A stretch of DNA of 45,556 nucleotides from Thiotrichales bacterium (GCA_016744475.1 JADGEH010000031.1:1-45556); one strand, 5' to 3'; counted from the stretch's first letter, positions 26,515-34,330 are shown. The notes: generated by a model not told the origin, from the sequence alone. Made by a program: numbers and translations.

Positions 26515-26650
26515 CTGACATGACGCACATAGCGTGAAGTGAACGAAAACATCACGTTTTTCGTATAGGCTCTAAACCCCAGTGTGGAGCAATGGCGTTT
26601 TTTTACGCTTAAGTCTGTCTTTAAGCGTAAAAAAGAAGCCTTTGCGTAAC
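26515..26650 (+). repeat. Family B repeat, copy 1
   Basis: It begins CTGACATGACGCAC, continues AGCGTGAAGTGAACGAAAAC and ends AAGCCTTTGCGTAAC, matching 31331-31448 along most of its length. It contains a perfect 14-base hairpin (26599-26612 with 26621-26634). A 13-base family A end lies inside it. Confidence 0.75.
26561..26573. repeat. Isolated family A terminus
   Basis: TCGTATAGGCTCT equals the right-hand end of the family A elements but no matching left end is present nearby. It lies where the sister family B copy at 31331-31448 has unrelated bases, which suggests a remnant of an insertion or excision. Confidence 0.6.
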
Positions 26651-26956
26651 GTCAGTCAGTATTTCAAAAAGTTCAAGTGATGCTGGTTAAAGTATAGTTT
26701 TTCGAAAAATATTTTGCTGAAAACACGGCTCAACACCACATGTTACCTAGGCTCTGTCAATGCAAATACGGGGCAATGTTTTAAATCTTGAGGCGTATGC
26801 TTTGAATTTTAAGCTGTTTGGTATTGTTTGAAGTCAAATAGGGTTTGCACTGCGTGTTTGCGGCGCGAACCCACCCTGCGTGAGAACACCGAGCACCGCG
26901 CCTGCGGTGTTGCGCCAAAAGCCAAAAACGCACTAAATTTTAAGGTATGCCCCTCT
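26651..26956. other. Intergenic stretch without gene
   Basis: No reading frame or RNA was recognised. There is a CACCGCGCCTGCGGTG hairpin near 26894. The segment GGCGTATGCTTTGAATTTTAA near 26793 is an approximate complement of CTAAATTTTAAGGTATGCCC near 26933. These may be the ends of another, degraded element of about 160 bases. Confidence 0.35.
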
Positions 26957-27045
26957 AGAGCCTATACAAAGATGGGGAATCGAAGCGAAAATTCGCTATT
27001 TTGAGGCAGGTTTGCAGCCGATTATCCCGTTTTCATATAGGCTCT
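26957..27045 (+). repeat. Family A element with central deletion
   Basis: An 89-base copy keeping both termini (AGAGCCTATACAAAGATGGGG and GCAGCCGATTATCCCGTTTT then CATATAGGCTCT) but lacking about 72 central bases relative to the 161-base copies. The join is at GAGGCAGG/TTTGCAGCC. Confidence 0.85.
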
Positions 27046-27103
27046 AAACCACGAAAAAAGATTGCCAGCATCGCAATGGATTGCTATGTTAAGCGAACGG
27101 CAG

Positions 27104-27132
27104 TTGATGCATTGCAGCACTGGCGTTAGAAT
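27104..27132 (+). promoter_or_regulatory. Possible sigma-70 promoter of the HdeA-like gene
   Basis: TTGATG at 27104, 17 bases of spacing and TAGAAT at 27127, 45 bases before the ATG. Read by eye; no start-site data. Confidence 0.4.
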
Positions 27133-27177
27133 ATCACTTAACCCACTGATTTTGTTTCTTATTGGAGACCGTCAAAA

Positions 27178-27480
27178 ATGAAAAAACTGATTTTATCCGG
27201 TGCTTGCGCATTAGCTTTAGGTCTGTCTGTACACGCCTCTGCTGAGGGTTTTGATGTAAAAGACATGAGTTGTGGCAATTTCATGGAAGTGGCAGAAGAA
27301 AGTGAAGAAGTGGCCGGTTTATTAGTCTTTTGGTTAGATGGTTATTTATCCGGTGTCACCGATGATACTCGTTTTGACAGTGAGATCATTGAATCATTAG
27401 CCAATGATTTAGGCGAAGCTTGTGCGGAAAACCCCGATGCCAGCCTCATTAAAACGGCGAAAGATGTCGGTACCGAGTAA
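27178..27480 (+). CDS. HdeA/HdeB-like periplasmic protein
   Basis: A small exported protein of 100 residues. The signal peptide (1-22, ending ASA) is followed by a helical, acidic domain with two Cys (Cys32 in DMSCGNFMEV and Cys81 in GEACAENP). This is the disulfide arrangement and length of the HdeA/HdeB acid-chaperone family. In enterobacteria such proteins bind unfolded periplasmic proteins at low pH; whether this one does so is unknown. The central FWLDGYLSGV segment also fits the family. GGAG lies at a suitable distance from the ATG. No acid-resistance genes are nearby, and it stands alone between repeat elements. Confidence 0.75.
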   Translation: MKKLILSGACALALGLSVHASAEGFDVKDMSCGNFMEVAEESEEVAGLLVFWLDGYLSGVTDDTRFDSEIIESLANDLGEACAENPDASLIKTAKDVGTE

Positions 27481-27665
27481 TCATTTTTGTTTGCACAGAA
27501 TTTTAGGGATTTTTCCTCTATAGTCCGTTTGTATTTAGGGATAATGTTGCTTTAAGTGTTGTTATTCCTCACAGACCGCTTCTTATGTTTGTTCTTCATA
27601 TTGTGACTGGCTTTATGCTGTAGTGATGGTATTGAAGATAAACGGGTAGCCTTTCTTTTTCCTTT
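27481..27665. other. Leader region before gcvT, no motif found
   Basis: No glycine riboswitch, reading frame or clear promoter could be recognised between the HdeA-like gene and the repeat that precedes gcvT. The sequence is T-rich. Confidence 0.4.
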
Positions 27666-27826
27666 AGAGCCTATACGAAGATGGGGAATCGAAGCGAAAA
27701 TTCGCCATTTTGAGGCAGTTTTTTCGGTTTTTTAAGGCGAATAGTGAACTATTTAACGAAAAAAAGCGGAAAACCTGACCAAAAGGGCGGATTTGCAGCC
27801 GATTATCCCGTTTTCGTATAGGCTCT
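27666..27826 (+). repeat. Family A palindromic element, full copy 2
   Basis: A 161-base copy with perfect AGAGCCTATACGAA-type ends, 24 bases before the gcvT start. It lies in the position where a leader or promoter of gcvT would be expected. Confidence 0.92.
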
Positions 27827-27850
27827 TAGACCAGCACTGATTGAAACAAT

Positions 27851-28939
27851 ATGGGTAAACATACCGCTTTATATGAAAAACATTTGGAATCCAACGCTAA
27901 AATCGTCGATTTTGCCGGTTGGGATATGCCATTACATTATGGCTCACAACTTAATGAACACCGCCAGGTGCGCGAGGATGCGGGAGTGTTTGATGTATCC
28001 CACATGACGGTGATCGATGTTCGTGGCGCTCAAGCGCAAGCTTATTTGCGTCATCTATTGGCTAATGATGTGGCACGATTAAAAGACACAGGAAAAGCGT
28101 TGTATTCCTGCCTGTTGAATGAACAAGGCGGGATTATTGATGATCTCATTGTGTATTTTCTGGATAAGCACAGTTATCGTGTGGTGGTCAATGCCGCCAC
28201 TCGTGAGAAAGACTGGGCTTGGATGGAACAACAAGCAAAAGATTATGAGGTGCGTCTTGAAGCCCGTCATTTATCCATGCTGGCGGTACAAGGCCCGAAT
28301 GCACGCGAAAAAACCTTGTCTTTATTGCCTTCAGGGATGCGCAATGCGGTGGCGGCGTTAAAACCTTTTACGGCGACATGGCAGGCGGACTGGTTTGTTG
28401 GACGCACGGGCTACACGGGTGAAGACGGCCTGGAAATTATTCTGCCTAATGAAGCGGTGACGGTATTGTGGGATGGTTTACTCGCGGTAGGTGTCAAACC
28501 TATTGGCTTAGGCGCACGCGATACTTTGCGTTTAGAAGCGGGCATGAATTTATACGGCACGGACATGACGGATGACACCACGCCTTGCGCTTCGGGTCTG
28601 GCTTGGACGATAGCTTGGGAGCCGAAAGAACGTTATTTTATCGGACGTGCAGCCATTGAACCTTTGCGAGAAGGCACGGTTGAGATGATTCAAGTGGGTT
28701 TGGTGCTGCTGGAAAAAGGCGTGTTACGTTCGCATCAAGTGGTGAATGTAGAGGGTTTGGGTCAGGGGGAAGTGACCAGCGGCAGTTTTTCTCCGACCTT
28801 AAATGCAGGGATTGCCTTAGCACGAGTGCCAGCGGGTGTGAGTGATGAAGTGACCGTGCAAATCCGTAATAAAGCGATTCCAGCGAAAGTGGTTAAACCG
28901 CCTTTTGTACGTCATGGCAAAGCCATGGTGGAATTTTAA
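27851..28939 (+). CDS. gcvT: Aminomethyltransferase (glycine cleavage T protein)
   Basis: The T protein of the glycine cleavage system transfers the methylene group from aminomethyl-lipoyl H protein to tetrahydrofolate, releasing ammonia. The 362 residues show the family signature throughout: DFAGWDMPLHYGSQLNEH near the N-terminus, FDVSHM (48-53), the folate-domain segments LLNEQGGIIDDLIVY and GRTGYTGEDGLEI, and the C-terminal barrel with GSFSPTLNAGIALARV. No convincing ribosome binding site precedes the ATG, and a family A repeat ends 24 bases upstream, so expression signals may be displaced or supplied by the repeat. It is followed by gcvH after a 123-base gap holding part of a family B repeat. 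Confidence 0.97.
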   Translation: MGKHTALYEKHLESNAKIVDFAGWDMPLHYGSQLNEHRQVREDAGVFDVSHMTVIDVRGAQAQAYLRHLLANDVARLKDTGKALYSCLLNEQGGIIDDLIVYFLDKHSYRVVVNAATREKDWAWMEQQAKDYEVRLEARHLSMLAVQGPNAREKTLSLLPSGMRNAVAALKPFTATWQADWFVGRTGYTGEDGLEIILPNEAVTVLWDGLLAVGVKPIGLGARDTLRLEAGMNLYGTDMTDDTTPCASGLAWTIAWEPKERYFIGRAAIEPLREGTVEMIQVGLVLLEKGVLRSHQVVNVEGLGQGEVTSGSFSPTLNAGIALARVPAGVSDEVTVQIRNKAIPAKVVKPPFVRHGKAMVEF

Positions 28940-28948
28940 CGAATACTT

Positions 28949-29014
28949 AAGCAGCAATGGCTGTTTTTTTGTGCTTAATTCTATTTTCAAGCACAAAATC
29001 AAGCCTCTGCGTAA
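28949..29014 (+). repeat. Family B repeat, partial copy
   Basis: The right half of family B, with AGCAATGGCTG, a hairpin TTTTGTGCTT/AAGCACAAAA (28967-28976, 28989-28998) and the end AAGCCTCTGCGTAA. The stem differs from that of copy 1 by changes on both sides that keep pairing. It lies between gcvT and gcvH. Confidence 0.65.
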
Positions 29015-29062
29015 ATCAATAAACCCTTAATTTCAATCTTATCATTTAAGAGGAGTTTAACA

Positions 29063-29458
29063 ATGAACAATGTACCAGAGGATTTAAAATACCTTCAATC
29101 CCATGAATGGCTACGAGATTTAGGTGACGGTATTGTTGAAATCGGCATTACCGATCATGCTCAAGAATTACTCGGTGATTTAGTCTTTGTTGAATTACCC
29201 GACGTGGGACAAACCGTGGAAGCAGGCACAGAATGCACCGTGCTGGAATCTGTCAAAGCGGCTTCTGATGTGTATAGCCCTGTGAGTGGTGACGTTGTTG
29301 AAGTCAACGAAGCCTTAAGCGATGCACCTGAAACCATCAACAACCATCCTTATGCGGATGGTTGGATTTGCCGCATCAAATTGTCCGACACAGATGATTT
29401 AAATCAAATGTTAGATGCCGCTGCTTATACTCTAGTGTTGGAAAACGAAGCTCACTAA
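29063..29458 (+). CDS. gcvH: Glycine cleavage system H protein
   Basis: The lipoyl-carrying H protein, 131 residues, shuttles the aminomethyl group and reducing equivalents among the P, T and L proteins. The start region ([14 protein letters not shown]) and the lipoyl attachment motif ([20 protein letters not shown], Lys near 62) are typical, as is the ending with [20 protein letters not shown] lies seven bases before the ATG. It lies between gcvT and gcvPA in the same direction. Its stop is followed by a hairpin before gcvPA. Confidence 0.97.
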   Translation: MNNVPEDLKYLQSHEWLRDLGDGIVEIGITDHAQELLGDLVFVELPDVGQTVEAGTECTVLESVKAASDVYSPVSGDVVEVNEALSDAPETINNHPYADGWICRIKLSDTDDLNQMLDAAAYTLVLENEAH

Positions 29459-29468
29459 GCTGCTTGAC

Positions 29469-29503
29469 GAAAGACGGGAATATCAATGTTTATCCCGTCT
29501 TTC
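29469..29503 (+). terminator. Hairpin between gcvH and gcvPA
   Basis: GAAAGACGGGA (29469-29479) and TCCCGTCTTTC (29493-29503) form a perfect 11-base stem, with no T-run after it. It could weaken read-through or protect the upstream message; it is not a classical terminator. Confidence 0.45.
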
Positions 29504-29535
29504 ATATAGCCACACCCTCTTATAAAGGTTCCACC

Positions 29536-30930
29536 ATGCCTTATATTCCTCACACGCCCGATGATGAGCAGGCGATGCTGCAAAGCATCGGTGCTGCCTG
29601 CCTTGACGACTTGTTTGATGAAATCCCTGCTGAGCTGCGTTGCACGTCCTTAGAGGATGTGCCCGTGCGACTATCAGAACTCGATATTTCACGCTTAATG
29701 CAAACCCGTTCAGCACAAGACAACAGCGGTTTATGCTTTATTGGTGCGGGCGCTTATCAACATCATATTCCGGCTGCGGTATGGGACATCACCACACGCG
29801 GTGAATATTACTCGGCGTACACCCCGTATCAAGCCGAAGCCAGTCAAGGCACTCTGCAACTGCTGTATGAATATCAGAGCATGATGGCCTCTTTGACGGC
29901 ACTCGATGCGTCTAATGCCTCCTTATATGACGGCGCTTCCGCATTAGCTGAAGCGGTGCTAATGGCGGTGCGGGCGAATCGTAAATCCAAATCCAAAACC
30001 ATTTTGTTGCCGCGCAATGTGCATCCGCATTACCGCAAAGTCGTACACGCTTTGGTCAAAAACCAAGGTATTCAGTTATTGGAATTACCCTTTACTGAAC
30101 AAGGTGTTATCGACGTAGCGGCATTAGAGCAATACGATGCGGCAGACATCACCGCATTGGTTATTCCGCAACCGAATTTCTTTGGTGTGCTGGAAGATGT
30201 GGACACCTTGACGGACTGGGCACATGCACACGATGCACTGGCAGTTGCGCAAGTGAATCCCACCGCTTTAGCGATTCTGACACCGCCCGGTGAATGGGGC
30301 GAAAAAGGGGCGGATATCGCCTGCGGTGAAGGTCAACCACTGGGGATTCCCTTGGCATCGGGCGGGCCTTATTTTGGCTTTATGTGCTGCAAAAAAGTGC
30401 TAGTGCGGCAAATGCCGGGGCGCATTATCGGGCGCACCGTGGACATGGAAGGCAAACCCGGTTACACCCTCACCTTGCAAGCCCGCGAACAGCACATTCG
30501 CCGCTCTAAAGCGACTTCCAATATTTGTACAAACCAAGGTTTAATGGTCACGGCTGCGACTATTTACATGTCCATCATGGGCGCAGAAGGGCTGGAACGC
30601 ACGGCGCTGGATTCGCACCACAACGCAGGCGTATTACGCGATAAGCTCAGTGCTATTGAAGGGGTAGAAGTGGTGTTTGGTGCAGTCGGGTTTCATGAAT
30701 TTGTGTTACGCCTCAATACCTCAGTCGAAGCCACTTTGCGGGCACTGGCGGCACACAATATTCTGGGCGGATATTCATTGAAAAAGGATTATCCAGAGCT
30801 AGGCGAGGCACTGTTGGTGTGTGCCACAGAAATCCACAGCGATGCTGAAATGGATACATTTACTGAGCATTTACAACGGATCATGGATAAGTCAGGGGCC
30901 GGCAATTGTCCCGTTCCACCGAAAATATAA
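29536..30930 (+). CDS. gcvPA: Glycine decarboxylase P protein, subunit 1
   Basis: The N-terminal half of the split P protein of glycine cleavage, 464 residues, which together with GcvPB forms the PLP-dependent decarboxylase. Family features include [13 protein letters not shown] at the start, [29 protein letters not shown] and [13 protein letters not shown], and later [20 protein letters not shown]. The PLP lysine is carried by the other subunit. I chose the ATG at 29536 because the matching family N-terminus begins there; the frame is open for 24 codons upstream but that stretch includes the hairpin after gcvH. No gcvPB follows; the next 547 bases are non-coding. Confidence 0.95.
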   Translation: MPYIPHTPDDEQAMLQSIGAACLDDLFDEIPAELRCTSLEDVPVRLSELDISRLMQTRSAQDNSGLCFIGAGAYQHHIPAAVWDITTRGEYYSAYTPYQAEASQGTLQLLYEYQSMMASLTALDASNASLYDGASALAEAVLMAVRANRKSKSKTILLPRNVHPHYRKVVHALVKNQGIQLLELPFTEQGVIDVAALEQYDAADITALVIPQPNFFGVLEDVDTLTDWAHAHDALAVAQVNPTALAILTPPGEWGEKGADIACGEGQPLGIPLASGGPYFGFMCCKKVLVRQMPGRIIGRTVDMEGKPGYTLTLQAREQHIRRSKATSNICTNQGLMVTAATIYMSIMGAEGLERTALDSHHNAGVLRDKLSAIEGVEVVFGAVGFHEFVLRLNTSVEATLRALAAHNILGGYSLKKDYPELGEALLVCATEIHSDAEMDTFTEHLQRIMDKSGAGNCPVPPKI

Positions 30931-30941
30931 TGTGACTCACC

Positions 30942-30966
30942 GGGCTAAGTTTTCAGCGCTTAGCCC
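30942..30966 (+). terminator. Hairpin after gcvPA
   Basis: GGGCTAAG (30942-30949) pairs with CTTAGCCC (30959-30966), eleven bases past the gcvPA stop. There is no strong T-run, so its strength as a terminator is uncertain. Confidence 0.45.
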
Positions 30967-30973
30967 TTGGAGC

Positions 30974-31151
30974 CTAGTGCTTTGTCAATTCTAAGAATTA
31001 GGTGGTCAAATGTCACCACGGAGGCGCGGAGGTGACACGGAGGACACAGAGGTGAGTTAAATTAAAAGTCTTTCTCCGTGCGCTCTGTGCCTTCTCCGTG
31101 TCTCCGTGGTAAAAAATGCAACCCTAAAAAGTAGGCTTGACGAAGCACTAG
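30974..31151. repeat. Palindromic element with CTAGTGCTTTGTCAA ends
   Basis: A 178-base unit bounded by CTAGTGCTTTGTCAA and TTGACGAAGCACTAG (one mismatch). The inner part carries the CACCACGGAGG/ACGGAGGACACAGAG and complementary CTCTGTG/CTCCGTGTCTCCGTGG words well known from dispersed repeats in environmental bacteria. No coding capacity. Confidence 0.8.
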
Positions 31152-31330
31152 CCTCCTTCCCTTCTAATGCTTGAATTCCCACGGGTGGTAAGCCCATCTC
31201 GCAATAATGTTCTTGATGCCAAGACTTTATCTGACGCACACTGTTTATTGACCAAACAGTATCTTAAATTGATACGTATGATCTTGTGGTTTTTGTGCTT
31301 ATGTTAGACTCTTAACGGTTAAGCGTTTAG

Positions 31331-31448
31331 CTGACACACAGCGTGAAGCGAACGAAAACATTCTGTTTAAACCCACAGTGTAGGGCGATGGCGATTTGTG
31401 AGTGCTTTAATCTGTATTCCAAGTGCTGCAAAGAAGCCTTTGCGTAAC
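31331..31448 (+). repeat. Family B repeat, copy 2
   Basis: It matches 26515-26650 from CTGACACACAGCGTGAAG to AAGCCTTTGCGTAAC but lacks the family A end found in that copy. It ends 29 bases before the ferredoxin start, so it lies in the leader of the operon. Its central hairpin is degenerate. The bases between 31152 and 31330 show no clear feature. Confidence 0.7.
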
Positions 31449-31477
31449 ATCCATTAAAAATACTTAGAACCCTTCTA

Positions 31478-31945
31478 ATGAAATCTGTCTATTTTCGTGA
31501 TACCCAAGAAGAAGTCAGTGTTCATCCTCAAGATCGTCTATTGGATGCATTGTTGAGCAATGATGTTGATGTCATGATGCTGTGCGGTGGGCACGGATTG
31601 TGTGCCACCTGCCATGTGTATGTGACACGCAATCCGCATTGTTTAACGCCCATGACTGAACAAGAAAAAAAAACTTTAAGCTTGATGAGCAGTGTGCAGG
31701 CGAATAGCCGTCTGGCTTGTCAAGCGCGAGTGGTAGGCGATGATATAGAACTGGCGTTGCCGGATGAACTCTATGTAAAATCCTTTTCAGAGCTAGAGAG
31801 CTTGATTGGTAAACGCACGAAAGCCCCCATTTTGCATCCCTTGAATGGAGACGTTTTAATTCCTGCCAATAAGATCATTACGCGCTCTGCCATGACGGCA
31901 TTGCAAGATATAGACTTTAATTTTTCTGATATACAGGTGGACTAG
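31478..31945 (+). CDS. Plant-type 2Fe-2S ferredoxin
   Basis: A 155-residue soluble ferredoxin-like protein. Four Cys of the [2Fe-2S] site are Cys36, Cys42, Cys45 and Cys81, in MLCGGHGLCATCHVYV and RLACQARV. The spacing CX5CX2C resembles adrenodoxin-like domains more than the CX4CX2C of photosynthetic ferredoxins. An extra 60-residue C-terminal tail follows the domain. It is the first gene of a tight four-gene operon; the V4R gene starts three bases after its stop. The ATG lacks a good Shine-Dalgarno sequence. Probable job: supply electrons to a partner in the same operon or to a reductase encoded elsewhere. Similar ferredoxin/V4R pairs exist, as I recall, in a cyanobacterial photosystem-related operon (slr0144-slr0152). 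Confidence 0.88.
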   Translation: MKSVYFRDTQEEVSVHPQDRLLDALLSNDVDVMMLCGGHGLCATCHVYVTRNPHCLTPMTEQEKKTLSLMSSVQANSRLACQARVVGDDIELALPDELYVKSFSELESLIGKRTKAPILHPLNGDVLIPANKIITRSAMTALQDIDFNFSDIQVD

Positions 31946-31948
31946 GCC

Positions 31949-32620
31949 ATGCCGATTAACCCTACCGACGGTGGCTTTAAGGGCTATCACAATTATTATC
32001 ATCCTGATGAATTTTTTCGCCGTGAAAGTGATCAGGGGGCGATTTATTTACGTGATGGACAGCGTGCAGCGAAGGTGACGGAAAGTTTTATCAATGGCTT
32101 GCATCTGGGTGTCGAAGAAGAAGTCGGTGAAAGCGTTAGCAATTTACTCATGTACAAATGTGGACAAGCCTGGGGCGAGCAAGATATGAAACGCTTTAAC
32201 CAGCGTATGCGCCATGAATTTGGCGGCGGTAAACAAGATATTTGGCAAATGAATCAGCGCTTTGTGTTTGAATCTTGGTGGTGGCCTTTGACTTTGGAAG
32301 GCTTTGGCGGCTGGACGCTGGACTTAAACTTTGTTAAACGTGGCTTGACCGTCGTGGAAATCCGTAATTCTGCCGTCGCACATTCGATGCAAGTGGTTGG
32401 CAAACCCGTGTGCCATATTTATGCGGGCTTGTTTTCTGGGGTGATGTCTTTTTATCAAAAAACCGAGCGCGAATGTATTGAAGTGCAGTGTTATTCAATG
32501 GGCAATGATGTGTGCAAGTTTTTAATTGGCGATAAAAAACAAATCAATGCCGCAGAGTTTTGGCGACAAGAAGGCGCTAATGCGACAGAAATTCTGGCCA
32601 ACTTTGATGTGGAGTCTTAA
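31949..32620 (+). CDS. V4R (4-vinyl reductase) domain protein
   Basis: A 223-residue soluble protein with a C-terminal V4R domain (about 130-205). The domain's Cys-bearing signature is seen as VCHIYAGLFSGVMSFY (Cys155, His156), ECIEVQCYSMGNDVCKF (Cys176, Cys181, Cys189). V4R domains bind small hydrophobic or tetrapyrrole-related ligands and occur in bacteriochlorophyll-synthesis proteins (BchJ), in regulators and in photosystem-assembly operons. The N-terminal part, with Cys71 in MYKCGQAWGEQD, is helical and resembles other stand-alone V4R proteins. It is three bases behind the ferredoxin gene and three bases before the next gene, so stoichiometric co-expression is likely. Ligand unknown. Confidence 0.85.
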   Translation: MPINPTDGGFKGYHNYYHPDEFFRRESDQGAIYLRDGQRAAKVTESFINGLHLGVEEEVGESVSNLLMYKCGQAWGEQDMKRFNQRMRHEFGGGKQDIWQMNQRFVFESWWWPLTLEGFGGWTLDLNFVKRGLTVVEIRNSAVAHSMQVVGKPVCHIYAGLFSGVMSFYQKTERECIEVQCYSMGNDVCKFLIGDKKQINAAEFWRQEGANATEILANFDVES

Positions 32621-32623
32621 ATC

Positions 32624-33577
32624 ATGGAACATTTTAATACGGCTCTTAACACATTATCTGCGCCTTTGAGGGAGCAGACGATGTTGGGCGAAGCGAAAAC
32701 CGCTGCTAATGCGCCTTTTCGGCGTATGGCTAACCAGTGTGTACAAGCGCTGTCGATGCCGCAGAGGGCACCGCAAGACTTCTGGCATGACATGGCTTCG
32801 CGTCTGCAACAATCTTCACCCAATATCAGCCCTTGGTCGGGGGCATTACCTTGGCAAACTGCATTAAGTCGCTTACAGCAGGGGTTGAGTAATGAAGATG
32901 TCTTATCACCCGAAGCGTTGCTGGAATCTGAAGTTGAAGACGATGTGTTTGCATTGCCGGATATGCCTGAACCCGATGCGGATTTATTTGATTTTGATGC
33001 TGTCGGCGAGGTGTCTACAGAATTAGACGCAGTGTTTGTAGAAGCGACGGTTGATCCTTCATCAAGCCATGATGCGGATTCATTGATAGACACCGATACG
33101 ACAACAGATACGGCTGATTTTCCTGAACCCGATGTGGAATCCATCATTGCCGAAGCCGCAGAACCGGAGATTGAGGAAGACATCAGCGTTGCGGTGGGTC
33201 ATCTCAGTGAATCTGAAGCCGTAGTGGATGCTGAGGTGGATGCGGAGGCGGTTCACAGTGTCGAGGCTCATGAGGTCAATGTAGAGTCCCACATCGTGGT
33301 GGACACGGAGGAGAGCGATGATGAGGTGATGCATATTCATGTGTCTGCGGGAGAACACCAGGAAGATACTGAACAATGGGCTGAACAGGCTCCGCAATTA
33401 GCGCAAAATCCGATTATGGCTGCCACTCAACAAGCATTGCATAGCGCAGCCGTCGCAGCGGCTGAAGTGGTTCCGCCTCCTGCGAGCACCCCCGTGCCCC
33501 TGGTTTTTCCTGAAACTTCGAGTAGTCAAGAATTTTTTGCCAGCCTCCCTTGGAGTGGCATTCATGAGCCACAGTGA
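32624..33577 (+). CDS. Acidic, probably disordered protein with PWSG motifs
   Basis: A 317-residue protein of unknown function. A helical N-terminal region (1-95) contains QDFWHDMASRL and SPWSGALPWQ (about 69-78). The middle (about 100-265) is extremely rich in Asp, Glu and Val, with hardly any basic residues, and is probably disordered. The last 20 residues hold EFFASLPWSG (303-312). The PW-S-G word thus occurs near both ends of an acidic spacer, like a linker with binding motifs. It is the third gene of the ferredoxin/V4R operon, and the next start lies 14 bases before its stop. A scaffold role joining operon partners is inferred. Confidence 0.65.
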   Translation: MEHFNTALNTLSAPLREQTMLGEAKTAANAPFRRMANQCVQALSMPQRAPQDFWHDMASRLQQSSPNISPWSGALPWQTALSRLQQGLSNEDVLSPEALLESEVEDDVFALPDMPEPDADLFDFDAVGEVSTELDAVFVEATVDPSSSHDADSLIDTDTTTDTADFPEPDVESIIAEAAEPEIEEDISVAVGHLSESEAVVDAEVDAEAVHSVEAHEVNVESHIVVDTEESDDEVMHIHVSAGEHQEDTEQWAEQAPQLAQNPIMAATQQALHSAAVAAAEVVPPPASTPVPLVFPETSSSQEFFASLPWSGIHEPQ

Positions 33578-34163
33578 CAGTGAGACAGCTATGATTGAGA
33601 ACGCCAATGGCTTTAGACATCATCCTGATTTAGCCGCTATTTTTAAAGCCACAGAAAGCCGCCAACTGACTGAGCAAGAACTAGAAGAATATTATCGTGT
33701 ATTGCCTGATGAATTACCGCGAGCTACGGCAGCGCGAGAAATTAAGGCTATAGAAACGCAAGTGGTGCAGGCGGTCATCAATGAAGTATTTGCACTGTAT
33801 CCGTTTGAAGAATGCCATGCGATGGCGACCGGAAAATGTGCGCGTGATGTACGTTATGTGAGCGCTTATGCCACTTTAGCCATGCTGATGAATGATCCGC
33901 AGTGGTTTGGAAATAAGCTATTAATTTGGATGAAAACCATTATTCAAGCCTTTGAGTTTCCTGAACAAAGCCATAAGCCTAAAGTGAGTTTTAATATGAA
34001 TATGGGGCAACAACAAATGGCGCAATTGAAACCTCATCAACGTTCAATTTTTGATACTTATACACGGCTAAAACAGCAATATCATCGCACTTTATCCCCC
34101 GCTTCTTACGCACTGATTTCGCCTTATTTGCAACAAGCCTTGGATGTATTGTCTGAAGATTAA
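33564..34163 (+). CDS. Phycobiliprotein-like globin
   Basis: A 199-residue soluble all-helical protein that I read as a divergent member of the phycobilisome globin family. The segment GKCARDVRYVSAYATLAML (90-108) lines up with the phycobiliprotein CxRD site: Cys92 is at the place of the bilin-binding Cys, with Arg94, Asp95 and the following YxT. The LLIWMKTIIQAFEFP segment fits the next helix. The N-terminal part (AAREIKAIETQVVQAVINEVF) fits the early helices. I recall such globins in non-photosynthetic bacteria named bilin biosynthesis-associated globins. The ATG at 33564 has GGAG upstream and overlaps the acidic gene by 14 bases. No haem oxygenase or bilin reductase gene is in the window. 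Function inferred: tetrapyrrole binding, possibly bilin. Confidence 0.7.
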   Translation: MSHSDSETAMIENANGFRHHPDLAAIFKATESRQLTEQELEEYYRVLPDELPRATAAREIKAIETQVVQAVINEVFALYPFEECHAMATGKCARDVRYVSAYATLAMLMNDPQWFGNKLLIWMKTIIQAFEFPEQSHKPKVSFNMNMGQQQMAQLKPHQRSIFDTYTRLKQQYHRTLSPASYALISPYLQQALDVLSED

Positions 34164-34330
34164 ATGCTTCTGCCAAAAGAATACTGGTTGCTTTTCAAGC
34201 GATAACAAAAACTCAAACAAAGTGATACTGACAATACTAAATGGCTTGTGATAATTTACACATCAGGTTTTTATTACAAGTTGTCGTTGAAGTGTTGACA
34301 TCATTCACTAGCGCCTCATTTTGATTCAAA

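Noticed and set aside
27481..27850. Glycine riboswitch before gcvT
   Set aside because: No glycine aptamer core could be recognised, and most of the leader is a family A element.
29464..29535. Earlier start for gcvPA
   Set aside because: The extra 24 codons include the hairpin after gcvH and do not resemble the family N-terminus, which begins at the ATG at 29536.
31057..31239. Leftward 60-codon frame before the ferredoxin operon
   Set aside because: It overlaps a palindromic element and has no recognised domain or start signal.
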